Shown: piece after piece, positions 1 to 7,261 of the stretch
Position numbering within the stretch: the first letter of the stretch is position 1
Layout of the letters: every line of letters begins with the position of its first letter
Assembly (NCBI GenBank): GCA_035358715.1
Contig: DAOPPX010000183.1
Location: 1-7,415, forward strand
Direction of reading: 5' to 3'
DNA: 7,415 nucleotides
Source: UBA8199 sp035358715
GTDB lineage: Bacteria > Verrucomicrobiota > Verrucomicrobiia > Limisphaerales > UBA8199
Program-made: the position numbers and the translations under genes
The notes under the pieces: generated by a model
Told to the model about the DNA's origin: nothing
Database searches by the model: none
What the model saw: only the letters and a program-made list of their open reading frames with translations

Positions 1-22
1 TCATCTCAGTTAACTAGAACCA

Positions 23-39
23 GCCAAGCTTCGCTTGGC
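23..39. other. Small perfect hairpin in leading non-coding region
   Basis: A 7-bp perfect stem (23-29 with 33-39) closes a 3-base loop (TTC). On the plus strand it is followed by GCTTTCCT, which is only weakly T-rich, so it is at best a poor intrinsic terminator for a gene to the left of the window. It could equally be an extragenic palindrome. The hairpin is seen directly; any role is inference. Confidence 0.35.
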
Positions 40-170
40 GCTTTCCTAAACACGCTAAGCACACTAAACGAATCCAGAACGACTAACTTGCTGGGATGAC
101 TCTGCCTCTTGGCGCATCTACCTGTCCCGGTTTTCGCGTCCGTTGGCGTGTTTAGCGGGCTGACTCTTAT

Positions 171-1961
171 ATGAGGATACGCACTGCCCTCCACGCTGTA
201 ATGATTGCCAATTTGCTTTTCGCCAGCGCGCAGGCCGAATGGACCAACACCCTCAAAGCGCCGGGGAAGCCCGCCGCCAGGATCAAGGTGGTGAAGTCCG
301 GCAAGCCTCAGGGCGGCATTCAGCTCCCGGAGCACCCCACGCCGCAGGAAACTAAAGCTGCCGTTGAACTCCAACACTGGATCAAGGAGATGACCGGCAC
401 GACGCTGGGCATCCACGCCGGCAAGGCGCGGGGCAGCCGTATCGCCATCCGCACCGATGCCTCGCTGGGCGACGAGGGCTATGCCATCGCCGTCCGCCGC
501 GGCCAACTTGTCCTCTCGGGCGGCAAGACCCGCGGGGTCATGAACGCCGTCTATGCCCTGTTAGAGGAAGACCTTGGCTGCCGTTTCTATGCCAACGACT
601 CCATCCGCCTGCCCCGGACCAACACACTGGTCGTCGCCCCGGTTGCGCGCCGCTACGTGCCACGCTTGAAGATACGCGATCCTTTCTACGCCTGCGCCTT
701 CGACCCGGTCTGGTCGCTGCGCAACCGCGCCAACGCGCCCTCGGCCGCCGTTCCCGAGGAACAGGGCGGCCGCGTGGACTACGACGGCATGTTCGTGCAC
801 ACCCACGGGCAGATTCTTCCGCCGGACAAGTATTTCAAGGAGCACCCCGACTACTTCGCGCAGGCAGCCGACGGCAAACGCACCGCCGCCCAGCTCTGCC
901 CGACGCATCCGGAGGTGGTGAAGATCGCGACGGAATACGTGCGCCAGGTGCTCGCGGACAATCCCCACACTGAGATCGTCAGTGTCTCCAAGAATGACGT
1001 TCAGCTAAGCTGCCTCTGCGAGCGCTGCAAGAAGCTGCGCGACGCTGAAGGCTCCGACATGGCCAACCAGTTGTTCCTCGTCAACCAGGTCGCCGCCGCC
1101 ATCGAGCAGGAACACCCGGACGTGCTCATTGACACGCTGGCCTACCTGGAGACGATCCAGGTGCCGAAGACGGCGCGTCCGCGCAGGAATGTCACCATTC
1201 GCCTGTGCAACGACTCCGTGGGCGCATGGTCGAGACCTTTCACGCCGGCCGCACAGTGCGACGTGGCAAAGCTGGTCACCGCCTGGGGCGCTGTCCATAA
1301 CCGCATCTGTATCTGGGATTACAACGTCAACTTCAGCCATTACCTGGCGCCGATGCCCAACCTGGACGTGATGGTCTCCAATATTCGCTTCTGGATTCAG
1401 AACCAGGCCGAGGGTGTGATGCTCCAGGGCGGTTACCAGGGGCCGGCCGAGCGGGACCAAATGAAGTGCTGGGTGACGGCGAAGATCATGTGGAATCCGT
1501 CCTGGGACGAGAAGGCTCTGGCGCGGGATTTTGTTCTCGGCCACTACGGCAAAGCCGCCCCGGCCATGGAGGAGTATGAAGCGTTGCTGGAGAAGATGAA
1601 GGCCGACTACGCAAAGGACCTGGCATCGCCCCCGGGCGGCATCCGTTACCCGATGGACGCGCCGTTCTTCACCAGGGACTTCGTGACGCAGGCGACGGCT
1701 ATCTTTGCCCGGGCCAAGGAATCGGCCCGGGGCGACGACGATCTGATGCGGCGCGTCGAACGCGCCGAACTGCCGATCCTTTACGTGCAGTGCGTGCGCG
1801 GGCCGGGCTTTGTGGGAGACGGCTACGCGCAGGTGGTTGCCGAGTTCGAGCGCATTGCCCGCCGTGAGAACATCCGGTTCCTGCAGGAAGGCGACACGGA
1901 TTTCGAGGCCAAGCTGGCCGGCTACAAGAACCAGATTCCGAAACCCGCCGCCAGGCCCTGA
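171..1961 (+). CDS. Secreted DUF4838 glycoside-hydrolase-like protein
   Basis: This 596-residue protein begins with a Sec signal peptide: basic residues R2 and R4, a hydrophobic stretch at about 6-20, and an AQA cleavage site at 20-22. The ATG at 171 is chosen because it gives the complete signal peptide; no Shine-Dalgarno site is visible. Residues about 50-155 resemble the alpha/beta domain that precedes the barrel in GH20 and GH67 enzymes (helix near 'VELQHWIKEMTG', then 'GVMNAVYALLEEDLGCRFY'). Residues about 160-470 carry DUF4838 hallmarks: 'HTHGQILPPDKYFKEHPDYF' (210-229), 'VSVSKND' (270-276), the cysteine cluster CLCERC (C281, C283, C286) and 'IWDYNVNFSHY' (381-391). The length is normal for the family. 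DUF4838 proteins are poorly characterised and are thought, from their relation to alpha-glucuronidases, to act on polysaccharides outside the cytoplasm. The convergent sulfatase next door supports a role in sulfated glycan breakdown. Family assignment is firm, substrate unknown. Confidence 0.88.
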   Translation: MRIRTALHAVMIANLLFASAQAEWTNTLKAPGKPAARIKVVKSGKPQGGIQLPEHPTPQETKAAVELQHWIKEMTGTTLGIHAGKARGSRIAIRTDASLGDEGYAIAVRRGQLVLSGGKTRGVMNAVYALLEEDLGCRFYANDSIRLPRTNTLVVAPVARRYVPRLKIRDPFYACAFDPVWSLRNRANAPSAAVPEEQGGRVDYDGMFVHTHGQILPPDKYFKEHPDYFAQAADGKRTAAQLCPTHPEVVKIATEYVRQVLADNPHTEIVSVSKNDVQLSCLCERCKKLRDAEGSDMANQLFLVNQVAAAIEQEHPDVLIDTLAYLETIQVPKTARPRRNVTIRLCNDSVGAWSRPFTPAAQCDVAKLVTAWGAVHNRICIWDYNVNFSHYLAPMPNLDVMVSNIRFWIQNQAEGVMLQGGYQGPAERDQMKCWVTAKIMWNPSWDEKALARDFVLGHYGKAAPAMEEYEALLEKMKADYAKDLASPPGGIRYPMDAPFFTRDFVTQATAIFARAKESARGDDDLMRRVERAELPILYVQCVRGPGFVGDGYAQVVAEFERIARRENIRFLQEGDTDFEAKLAGYKNQIPKPAARP

Positions 1962-1988
1962 GTTATCCGCTCGGTGAGGGAACTCCTT

Positions 1989-2040
1989 GCCGGCCATTTT
2001 TCCGGCGGCGCCCCCGTGGTAAAGGTCAGCGCCCGCTGAC
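1989..2040. terminator. Possible bidirectional terminator between convergent genes
   Basis: Two hairpins sit in the 87-bp gap between two converging stop codons. The first has a 5-bp GC stem (1989-1993 with 2002-2006) around a loop containing TTTTT. The second has a 6-bp stem (2025-2030 with 2035-2040, GTCAGC/GCTGAC) with a 4-base loop. Neither is followed by a convincing T-run on the plus strand; on the minus strand the second is followed by CTTTACC. Position favours termination for both genes, but the sequence is not a classical intrinsic terminator. Confidence 0.35.
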
Positions 2041-2048
2041 TTCCGTAA

Positions 2049-3449
2049 TCAGGGCTTATAGTCGGGATTGGGCGTTGGCATCTGCGCATCCACGGACCGG
2101 CGCCAGTTGTGCAAGAGAGTGCGCAACTCGGCGGCTTTCTCGGGCTTTTCTTTGGCCAGGTCGCGCGCCTCGCCGAGGTCATCCTTCAAGTTGTAGAGTT
2201 CCACGCGCATATCCTCGTAAAACTCGATCAGCTTCCAGTCGCCGGCGCGCACGGCGCCATAAGGCCGCACGCGGTTGCGGTTCCAGTAATGCGGGTAGTG
2301 CCAGAACAGGGCTTGGCGTTCGAGCGTGCCGCGTTGCTTGAGCAGCGGCACCAGGCTGCGCCCATCCACCGGACCCGGCAGCTTCGCGCCCGCTATTTCG
2401 ACCAGGGTCGGGAAGAAATCAATACTGCTGACCGGCACATGGCACGTCGTGCCCGGTTGGGCCGCTCCGGGCCACTTGATGATCAGCGGTTCCCGGATGC
2501 CGCCCTCGTAGGGATAGGCCTTGCCCGCGCGCAACGGGGCGTTCGAGGTGGATCGCGGCCACAGCCCGCCGTTGTCGGACATGAAGACCACCACGGTGTT
2601 GTCGGCGATGCCCAGCGCCTCGAGCCGGCGCAGGATGCGGCCCACGCTGTCATCCACGCTCTCAATCATGGCGGCATAGACGGCGTTGGTCTGTTCACCA
2701 GGCGCAGGCCGGCTGCTGTACTTGCCGGCGACGGCCGGCTTGGCCTGCAGCGGCGTGTGCACTGCGTAGTGCGCCAGGTAGAGAAGGAAAGGGCCGGCCT
2801 TGGTCTGGTCAATGAAGCGCTCGGCCGCATCGGTGAGCCGGTCCGTGAGGTACTCGCCGGCGCGGCCGCCCGCCTTGAGCCCGGGCACGTTGTTCCTGGT
2901 CCCTTCGTAAGGCCAGAAGTACGAGGCTGGATGGCCAATGTTACCGCCGGCGACGTTCAGATCGAAGCCCTGGTGCTGGGGATAGAATTCGGGCGGGCCA
3001 AGATGCCACTTGCCGATGCTGGCGCACGTGTAGCCTGCCGGCTTGAGCGCTTCCGCGATGGTGACTTCCTCCAGCGGCAGGAACTTGCGCCACTTCGGCA
3101 CGAGCAAGGCATGGGTCGGGGAATCGCCCTCGCCCGCAATCCAATCCGTCAGGTGCAGCCGCGCCGGGTACTTGCCGGTCATGATGCTGGCCCGCGTCGG
3201 CGAGCAAACCGCGCATGCGGCGTAGGCGTCCGTGAATCGCATTCCCTGCCTTGCCAGCTTGTCAATATTTGGCGTCTGGTAGAACTTGCTGCCGAAGCAC
3301 CCGACATCCGCCCAGCCCAGGTCATCAATCAGTATGAAGATGATGTTGGGGCGCCTGGGCTCGGCTGCGCGGCTGGTCACGCAATGACCCGATACCAGCG
3401 CCGCAATCCCGAGAGCCAAACCGGTCAGAATCTTGCGCGCAATGTTCAT
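2049..3449 (-). CDS. Secreted type I (formylglycine) sulfatase
   Basis: This 466-residue alkaline-phosphatase-superfamily sulfatase would hydrolyse sulfate esters, most likely on a polysaccharide outside the cytoplasm. A signal peptide is visible (hydrophobic 7-21, cleavage probably after A28 or A29). The catalytic signature is C82-S-P-T-R86, in which the cysteine is normally oxidised to formylglycine. Other family residues are present: metal-binding D42-D43 ('ILIDDLGWADVG'), the GKWHLG block with K147 and H149, H231 in 'AVHTP', the second metal pair D292-N293 ('MSDNGG'), and K310 followed by 'YEGGIREP'. The C-terminal 'GDWKLIEF...ELYNLKDDLGEARDLA' block is typical of the complete family fold, so the gene is intact. 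Cysteine at the catalytic position implies dependence on a maturase (FGE or anSME) encoded elsewhere. The start at 3449 gives the full signal peptide; no strong ribosome site precedes it. Exact substrate and sulfatase subfamily cannot be assigned by eye. Confidence 0.95.
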   Translation of the reverse strand: MNIARKILTGLALGIAALVSGHCVTSRAAEPRRPNIIFILIDDLGWADVGCFGSKFYQTPNIDKLARQGMRFTDAYAACAVCSPTRASIMTGKYPARLHLTDWIAGEGDSPTHALLVPKWRKFLPLEEVTIAEALKPAGYTCASIGKWHLGPPEFYPQHQGFDLNVAGGNIGHPASYFWPYEGTRNNVPGLKAGGRAGEYLTDRLTDAAERFIDQTKAGPFLLYLAHYAVHTPLQAKPAVAGKYSSRPAPGEQTNAVYAAMIESVDDSVGRILRRLEALGIADNTVVVFMSDNGGLWPRSTSNAPLRAGKAYPYEGGIREPLIIKWPGAAQPGTTCHVPVSSIDFFPTLVEIAGAKLPGPVDGRSLVPLLKQRGTLERQALFWHYPHYWNRNRVRPYGAVRAGDWKLIEFYEDMRVELYNLKDDLGEARDLAKEKPEKAAELRTLLHNWRRSVDAQMPTPNPDYKP

Positions 3450-3648
3450 CTCGGCGACTGTATCCGGGCGCCCCCCGGCCGACGAGTGCTTTCACCCACT
3501 TCCAGATCGGCGAGGTGTGTTTGTGCGAGGAAACTCGGCAGCCAGGAAACCTCCTTCGCGGCTTGGGCCGATTGAGATTGACCGGGGCCTGCAAACCTGC
3601 TCAGGTAGGTGTGGTTGGTTGAGTCCGTAGGCAAGAGATGATGAGCCA
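3450..3648. promoter_or_regulatory. Divergent intergenic region
   Basis: This 199-bp stretch separates the start codons of the sulfatase (leftward) and the HEAT-repeat gene (rightward), so promoters for both should lie here. I found no sigma-70 pair I would defend: a TTGACC at about 3577 has no acceptable -10 hexamer at the right distance. No operator palindrome stands out. The call rests on gene orientation, not on a recognised motif. Confidence 0.4.
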
Positions 3649-4770
3649 ATGAAGCGCAAGCAGACAGCTATCATCCTCGTCAGCGTCGGCGTGCTCGGCC
3701 TGCTGGCGCTGGCCGCGCTCCGGGTTTTTGAGCCGGCCCGTGGCGAGCGCAAAGCGAGGTTGACAGGTGCGCCGATGGCGAGCCCCCGCAGCATTTCTCC
3801 AGCCGGTGTCTCGGGAGCGTCGGAGACTAATGCTCCCGCCAACGCCGAGACATTACTGGCGCGGCATCGGTCGCTGATTCTGAGCAGCCGCTACGGCACA
3901 GCGCCGATTCGGGAGGTGCTGCGCGAGTTAAGCGAGGCGACGGGCGGGCCGGACGTCCAATTGATCTTCCAGGCATTGGCCTTGCGAAAGAACGAAGCGC
4001 TGCCGGTGGTAAAGGAGCGGCTGCGCGCGGGAGCTATGTATGAGAAGCACTTGCTGACCAAGTTTCTGCGCCTGTGTCCCTGGCCGGAGACCAAGCCGGA
4101 ACTGCTGGCTCTGGCCGGGGAACGCGGCGAACAATGGTTGCCGCGGCAGGGGGCGCTATATGCCCTGGGCGCGCTTGGAGACGTGTCGGTCGGTCCGGAA
4201 GTAGTCGGGATTCTCCGTGATCCGGCGTGCCCCAACGGGGTGAGGCTGGTCTCCATCGCCACCCTGGCTCGCATCGGATACCGGGAGGGCGCGGCGGCAA
4301 TCCGCCCTTGCACGGAAGACCCGGACCTGCATCTGCGCCTGTTCGCCTGGCGCGCGCTGGCTGAGTTGGGAGAGCCCGTGAACCGCGATTTCCTGTTGGC
4401 CGCCTTGCAGAATGAAGAGTATCTCATACGCCAGGAAGCTTGCGAAGCGCTGGCCGCCGCGGGGGGCGCCGGCCTTTCGGAAAGACTCCAGTCCATGGCG
4501 CGGAACGATCCCCATGAGGCGGTGCGGGACGCCGCCGCGCAAGCCCTGCTGCAACAGGAGATTCGCGACCTCACGCCCGCTCAGAAGCTGGCTCTGCTGG
4601 GGCGAAGGCTCGAAGGGGCTGAACGCCACAACGCGCTGTGGATTATCCAGACGATCCTGGCGCAGTGCGGGGCGGAAGGCCGGGCGTTTGTCGGCACGCT
4701 TGCCTCGGAGAACAGCCGCCTCGGAGAGCGGGCATCCGCTCTTCTGATTCTGTCAGCGAACACTCTATAG
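3649..4770 (+). CDS. Membrane-anchored HEAT-repeat protein
   Basis: This 373-residue protein has a basic N-terminus (MKRKQ) and one hydrophobic segment at about 7-25 without an obvious cleavage site, so it is probably an N-terminal membrane anchor with the rest outside the cytoplasm. A Ser/Ala/Pro-rich linker (about 35-65) follows. From about 100 to 305 there are repeated paired helices with HEAT/PBS-lyase-like spacing, for example 'RQGALYALGALGD' (166-178), 'RLVSIATLARIGYREG' (199-214), 'RLFAWRALAELGEP' (230-243), 'RQEACEALAAAGG' (261-273) and 'AVRDAAAQAL' (291-300). Such solenoids usually bind proteins; no catalytic residues are apparent. The downstream phospholipase-like gene starts 25 bp after its stop, suggesting one transcript and perhaps a shared role. 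The ribosome site is weak (AAGAG, 11 bases before the ATG). Repeat class is well supported; biological role unknown. Confidence 0.8.
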   Translation: MKRKQTAIILVSVGVLGLLALAALRVFEPARGERKARLTGAPMASPRSISPAGVSGASETNAPANAETLLARHRSLILSSRYGTAPIREVLRELSEATGGPDVQLIFQALALRKNEALPVVKERLRAGAMYEKHLLTKFLRLCPWPETKPELLALAGERGEQWLPRQGALYALGALGDVSVGPEVVGILRDPACPNGVRLVSIATLARIGYREGAAAIRPCTEDPDLHLRLFAWRALAELGEPVNRDFLLAALQNEEYLIRQEACEALAAAGGAGLSERLQSMARNDPHEAVRDAAAQALLQQEIRDLTPAQKLALLGRRLEGAERHNALWIIQTILAQCGAEGRAFVGTLASENSRLGERASALLILSANTL

Positions 4771-4784
4771 GAGCAATGAAACCT

Positions 4785-4788
4785 GAGG
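4785..4788 (+). promoter_or_regulatory. Shine-Dalgarno site (GAGG)
   Basis: GAGG lies seven bases before the ATG at 4796, the clearest ribosome site in the window, and it decides the start. A nearer-upstream ATG at 4776 opens only a seven-codon frame that ends at TGA overlapping the real start (CCCCATGA). Its presence 15 bases after the preceding stop supports translation from a shared message with the HEAT-repeat gene. Confidence 0.6.
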
Positions 4789-4795
4789 ACACCCC

Positions 4796-6583
4796 ATGAA
4801 GATAAACCGCACTGAAGGCTGCCAGCTTGCAGCGTCATCACGCCGACTCCTTGTGTTACTGGTAGCGGCCGCCGCCCTTGGCCCAGGCCCGCTCTGCCCG
4901 ACCGCGCGGGCGCAAGGCACCCCGAAACACGCCAGCGCGCCGACGCACCAGACCCTCATGGACTACGCAGTTGCCAAGGCGGGCGAACTGACGCCGCCGC
5001 TGACGATCCCGGGCACGCCGAGCGCGCGGTTGCGGGAAGCGGCCTACGACGAGGACAATCCGGTAACGCGCTCACTCAACCACGCTTTCAATCCGCTGAC
5101 GGACGGCAAGTTCGCGGGGGCGAGCATGACCGCCCGGGACGCGGCGCTGGAGTACTGGAACAGCATGGCGGCGGCTTTTGTGAGCGGCGATCGCGACGGC
5201 GGCGACGGCTCGGGAGCGTGGCATTTCCTGGGGCGCACCTCGCATCTGCTGCAGGACATGACATCGCCGCTGCATGCATTCGCGCTATGGCACACTGGCG
5301 TAACGGAACCGGTCTGCCAGTACGAGGGGTATTGGGAGAACAATGACTCGAGCCTGCGCTCGATCCTGGCGTCCATCGGCGCCCCGTTGCTCAGCAGCGC
5401 CCTGGATGCGAAAGCCAGCGAGAAGCTCGACGCCTTCACCAGCCAGCGGTTGACCTACCGGTTCAACAACAGTTGCCCCCACCAGAACAGCGAGGATGTC
5501 CGCGGCTATCTTGAAGTGCTGGCCTGGATGACCTATTTCCGGGCAAGCTTCTGGGGCCAGGTCTCCTTTGGCAGCAGCGGCAGCAGCGGCGCCGCGACCA
5601 CGGCTTCAACCACCGCCACCAGCTTTGCCGACGGCACGGTGAACGCGCAGCCCAACACCCTGCACACGATGTTCAACGGCCAGATCCAGTGGATCGCGGG
5701 GTTTCTGGACAACTACTACGAAATCATCGACCGGAACGGCTACGTGTTCCGCTGGATGAGTTGGACGGACATTGACGACTGGAGCGCCTGCGGCCGGTCC
5801 TGGGCTGACGGCTACCAGGACGGCTCCAAGCGGCCGTTGGGTAACGATGATGACAGCCGCGGCGCGCGAATCACCGGCAGGTTCTGGTTTGATGTGCGCG
5901 AGCTGGGAAAGGACACCTCGGGCAGCTACAACCGTTATTGCTACCCGCACTACCACCCGGACGGCACCGCGATGACCGACCACCTGCACCAGTACTATGG
6001 GAGGCATTTGTATCCGCTCACGGTTCGCTATAATGCGGGGCTCCTCGGGTTGGCGAACCGGCGGGTCACGGTCAAGACCGCGGATGCGACGCCGGGGAAT
6101 GGTTTCGCCTGGGGCCGGCCGGACAACTTCGGGAACGGCCCAACGTTCAATACCGCCTCCAACGGCCAGCACTTCTACTTCGCCGCGAAGAGCCCGGTGA
6201 CGCTCACCGCCCCCGCCGTGAACGCGGGCGGCTGGGTGTTTCTCCGGTGGCTGCGGGAGGGTGCCGCGTTCGCCGGCAACGCGAGCCGCACCATCACCCT
6301 CAACGATAGCCCCCAGCCGATCGGGGCAGGCGGCGTCACCTACACGGCGGAGTACGCCGGCGCCGGCGGCGTGCAACTCACCGCGCCGGGCATGAGCAAT
6401 CAAGTATTCGGTTTCGTCCTGAACGGCCCCGTTGGAAGCAACTACGTTATCAAGGTGTCCACGAACCTGGTCAACTGGTCGCCGCTCTCAACCAACGCGA
6501 TTCCCGTTGCCGGTTGGGTGGCCGTCGCCGACCTGGCAACCACCAACGTGCCGTGCCAATTCTACCGGGCGGTGGCTCCTTAA
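4796..6583 (+). CDS. Secreted zinc-dependent phospholipase C/P1 nuclease-like protein with C-terminal beta modules
   Basis: This 595-residue exported protein has a long signal peptide (hydrophobic about 18-32, ARA cleavage site at 37-39). Residues about 50-420 look like the helical phospholipase C/S1-P1 nuclease fold. The best evidence is H150-xxx-D154-xxxxx-H160 within 'HLLQDMTSPLHA', the spacing of zinc ligands H118, D122 and H128 in Bacillus phospholipase C. H96 is a plausible further ligand, and a 'YNAGLL' helix (412-417) closes the domain. A Ser/Thr/Gly-rich insert (259-280) interrupts it, so it is longer than the 250-300-residue classical enzymes. Residues about 421-520 resemble an InlB-type beta repeat ('GGWVFLRWLREG', ending 'TYTAEY'). 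Residues about 524-595 match a C-terminal module of Verrucomicrobial secreted proteins ('YVIKVSTNLVNW' ... 'FYRAVAP'). Whether lipids or nucleic acids are the substrate cannot be told. It is probably cotranscribed with the HEAT-repeat gene. Confidence 0.75.
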   Translation: MKINRTEGCQLAASSRRLLVLLVAAAALGPGPLCPTARAQGTPKHASAPTHQTLMDYAVAKAGELTPPLTIPGTPSARLREAAYDEDNPVTRSLNHAFNPLTDGKFAGASMTARDAALEYWNSMAAAFVSGDRDGGDGSGAWHFLGRTSHLLQDMTSPLHAFALWHTGVTEPVCQYEGYWENNDSSLRSILASIGAPLLSSALDAKASEKLDAFTSQRLTYRFNNSCPHQNSEDVRGYLEVLAWMTYFRASFWGQVSFGSSGSSGAATTASTTATSFADGTVNAQPNTLHTMFNGQIQWIAGFLDNYYEIIDRNGYVFRWMSWTDIDDWSACGRSWADGYQDGSKRPLGNDDDSRGARITGRFWFDVRELGKDTSGSYNRYCYPHYHPDGTAMTDHLHQYYGRHLYPLTVRYNAGLLGLANRRVTVKTADATPGNGFAWGRPDNFGNGPTFNTASNGQHFYFAAKSPVTLTAPAVNAGGWVFLRWLREGAAFAGNASRTITLNDSPQPIGAGGVTYTAEYAGAGGVQLTAPGMSNQVFGFVLNGPVGSNYVIKVSTNLVNWSPLSTNAIPVAGWVAVADLATTNVPCQFYRAVAP

Positions 6584-7013
6584 ACAAACGGAAGGGGTGG
6601 CTGGCGCGTCGCGCCCAAACAGACGCCGCGGGAGAAGCGAGCGAGCTTTGCGCTTCGTTGGAGGTGCTTCCGATCCAGGCGTTGGACGCATCTGCTGTCC
6701 CGGGCGGTGTGCCGGGGACTGCTTGCGGCCCGTCCCGGTTCGGCGCTGCCGGGCCCTGGTCGCAGTTGCAGGATGCAGCCAGGCTCCGGGCAGTTTGGCC
6801 GGTCAATTGTCGGGGCGCATCTCAATTTCTGGCAACTTCCCAAGGCTTGGGGGGCCTGCGGCAACGGTTCCCGGCACCTCCAAAGCGGGCTGCGGCACCG
6901 ACTCCGGGCCCCGGACGCCCCCCCCCAGCCCAAGCCAGCCAGGCCCCGCCGGGAACCTATCCGCGCCCTTGCGCCCCGCATTGGGCTAACCGCCTGTCCG
7001 CACGGCACTTCCG

Positions 7014-7040
7014 CCCATTCTCCGCCCCCGCGCCCCACCC
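7014..7040 (-). other. Potential G-quadruplex motif on minus strand
   Basis: The plus strand has four C-runs (7014-7016, 7025-7029, 7033-7036, 7038-7040) separated by 8, 3 and 1 bases, so the minus strand could fold into a quadruplex with one slightly long loop. It lies ten bases before the large palindrome. Only the motif is visible; folding and any function are unproven. Confidence 0.3.
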
Positions 7041-7049
7041 TCCGCTCAT

Positions 7050-7128
7050 CGTCCGCCCCCCGTCCCGCTACCGTAGTACCTCTAACCCCGGGTTAGAGGT
7101 ACTACGGTAGCGGGACGGGGAGCGGACG
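7050..7128. repeat. Near-perfect 79-bp palindrome
   Basis: Position 7089 (C) is the centre. The arms 7058-7088 and 7090-7120 pair perfectly over 31 bp. After a single mismatch (7057 with 7121) pairing resumes for seven more (7050-7056 with 7122-7128), making 39-base arms with one mismatch. The core around the centre is TAACCC-C-GGGTTA. No T-tract follows, so it is not a normal intrinsic terminator, and it carries no reading frame of its own. It is most like a REP- or MITE-type extragenic palindrome, but no second copy is present in the window and I do not recognise the family. Confidence 0.85.
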
Positions 7129-7240
7129 GCGGGCCTGCCCATCCCTGGCGGGGGTGCCGTGCTTGGAAGATGGGGTCGGGAGGGGACAATGCCACACCGT
7201 GGTTGCTCAACGGCTGCGCTGGGGCGTTTGCCCGGAAATG

Positions 7241-7261
7241 GCCGCTCAGAAACTGAGCTGC
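7241..7261 (+). other. Stem-loop directly upstream of intron boundary
   Basis: A perfect 6-bp stem GCTCAG/CTGAGC (7244-7249 with 7253-7258) closes an AAA loop. Beyond one mismatch it is extended by two more pairs (7241-7242 with 7260-7261). The extended stem ends one base before the proposed intron start at 7263. Some bacterial group II introns, notably class C, insert just after stem-loops, so this may be the insertion-site structure. No T-tract is present, so I do not call it a terminator. Confidence 0.45.

Noticed and set aside
1005..1997. A 330-codon open frame on the minus strand, opposite the DUF4838 gene
   Set aside because: The composition is typical of an antisense frame (His/Arg/Val/Gly-rich), there is no recognisable domain, and the plus-strand gene has clear family motifs.
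2109..3575. A 488-codon open frame on the plus strand, opposite the sulfatase
   Set aside because: The minus-strand product has the full set of sulfatase active-site motifs. The plus-strand frame is Arg/Ala/Gly-rich without a domain and is a GC-driven antisense shadow.
3577..3605. TTGACC as a -35 box for the HEAT-repeat gene
   Set aside because: At 17-bp spacing the -10 position reads TCAGGT, which does not resemble TATAAT.
5606..6403. A 265-codon open frame on the minus strand, opposite the phospholipase-like gene
   Set aside because: It is low-complexity Val/Arg/Ala sequence with no motif; the plus-strand gene has a signal peptide, zinc-ligand spacing and a ribosome site.
6514..7110. A 198-codon plus-strand frame running through the C-rich region into the palindrome
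   Set aside because: It starts inside the phospholipase-like gene in another frame, is Pro/Arg/Ala-rich without a domain, and its last residues are encoded by the palindrome, which gives the same peptide from the opposite strand.
7050..7128. Palindrome as intrinsic terminator of the phospholipase-like gene
   Set aside because: It lies about 470 bp after the stop codon, is far longer than a terminator stem, and no T-tract follows on either strand.
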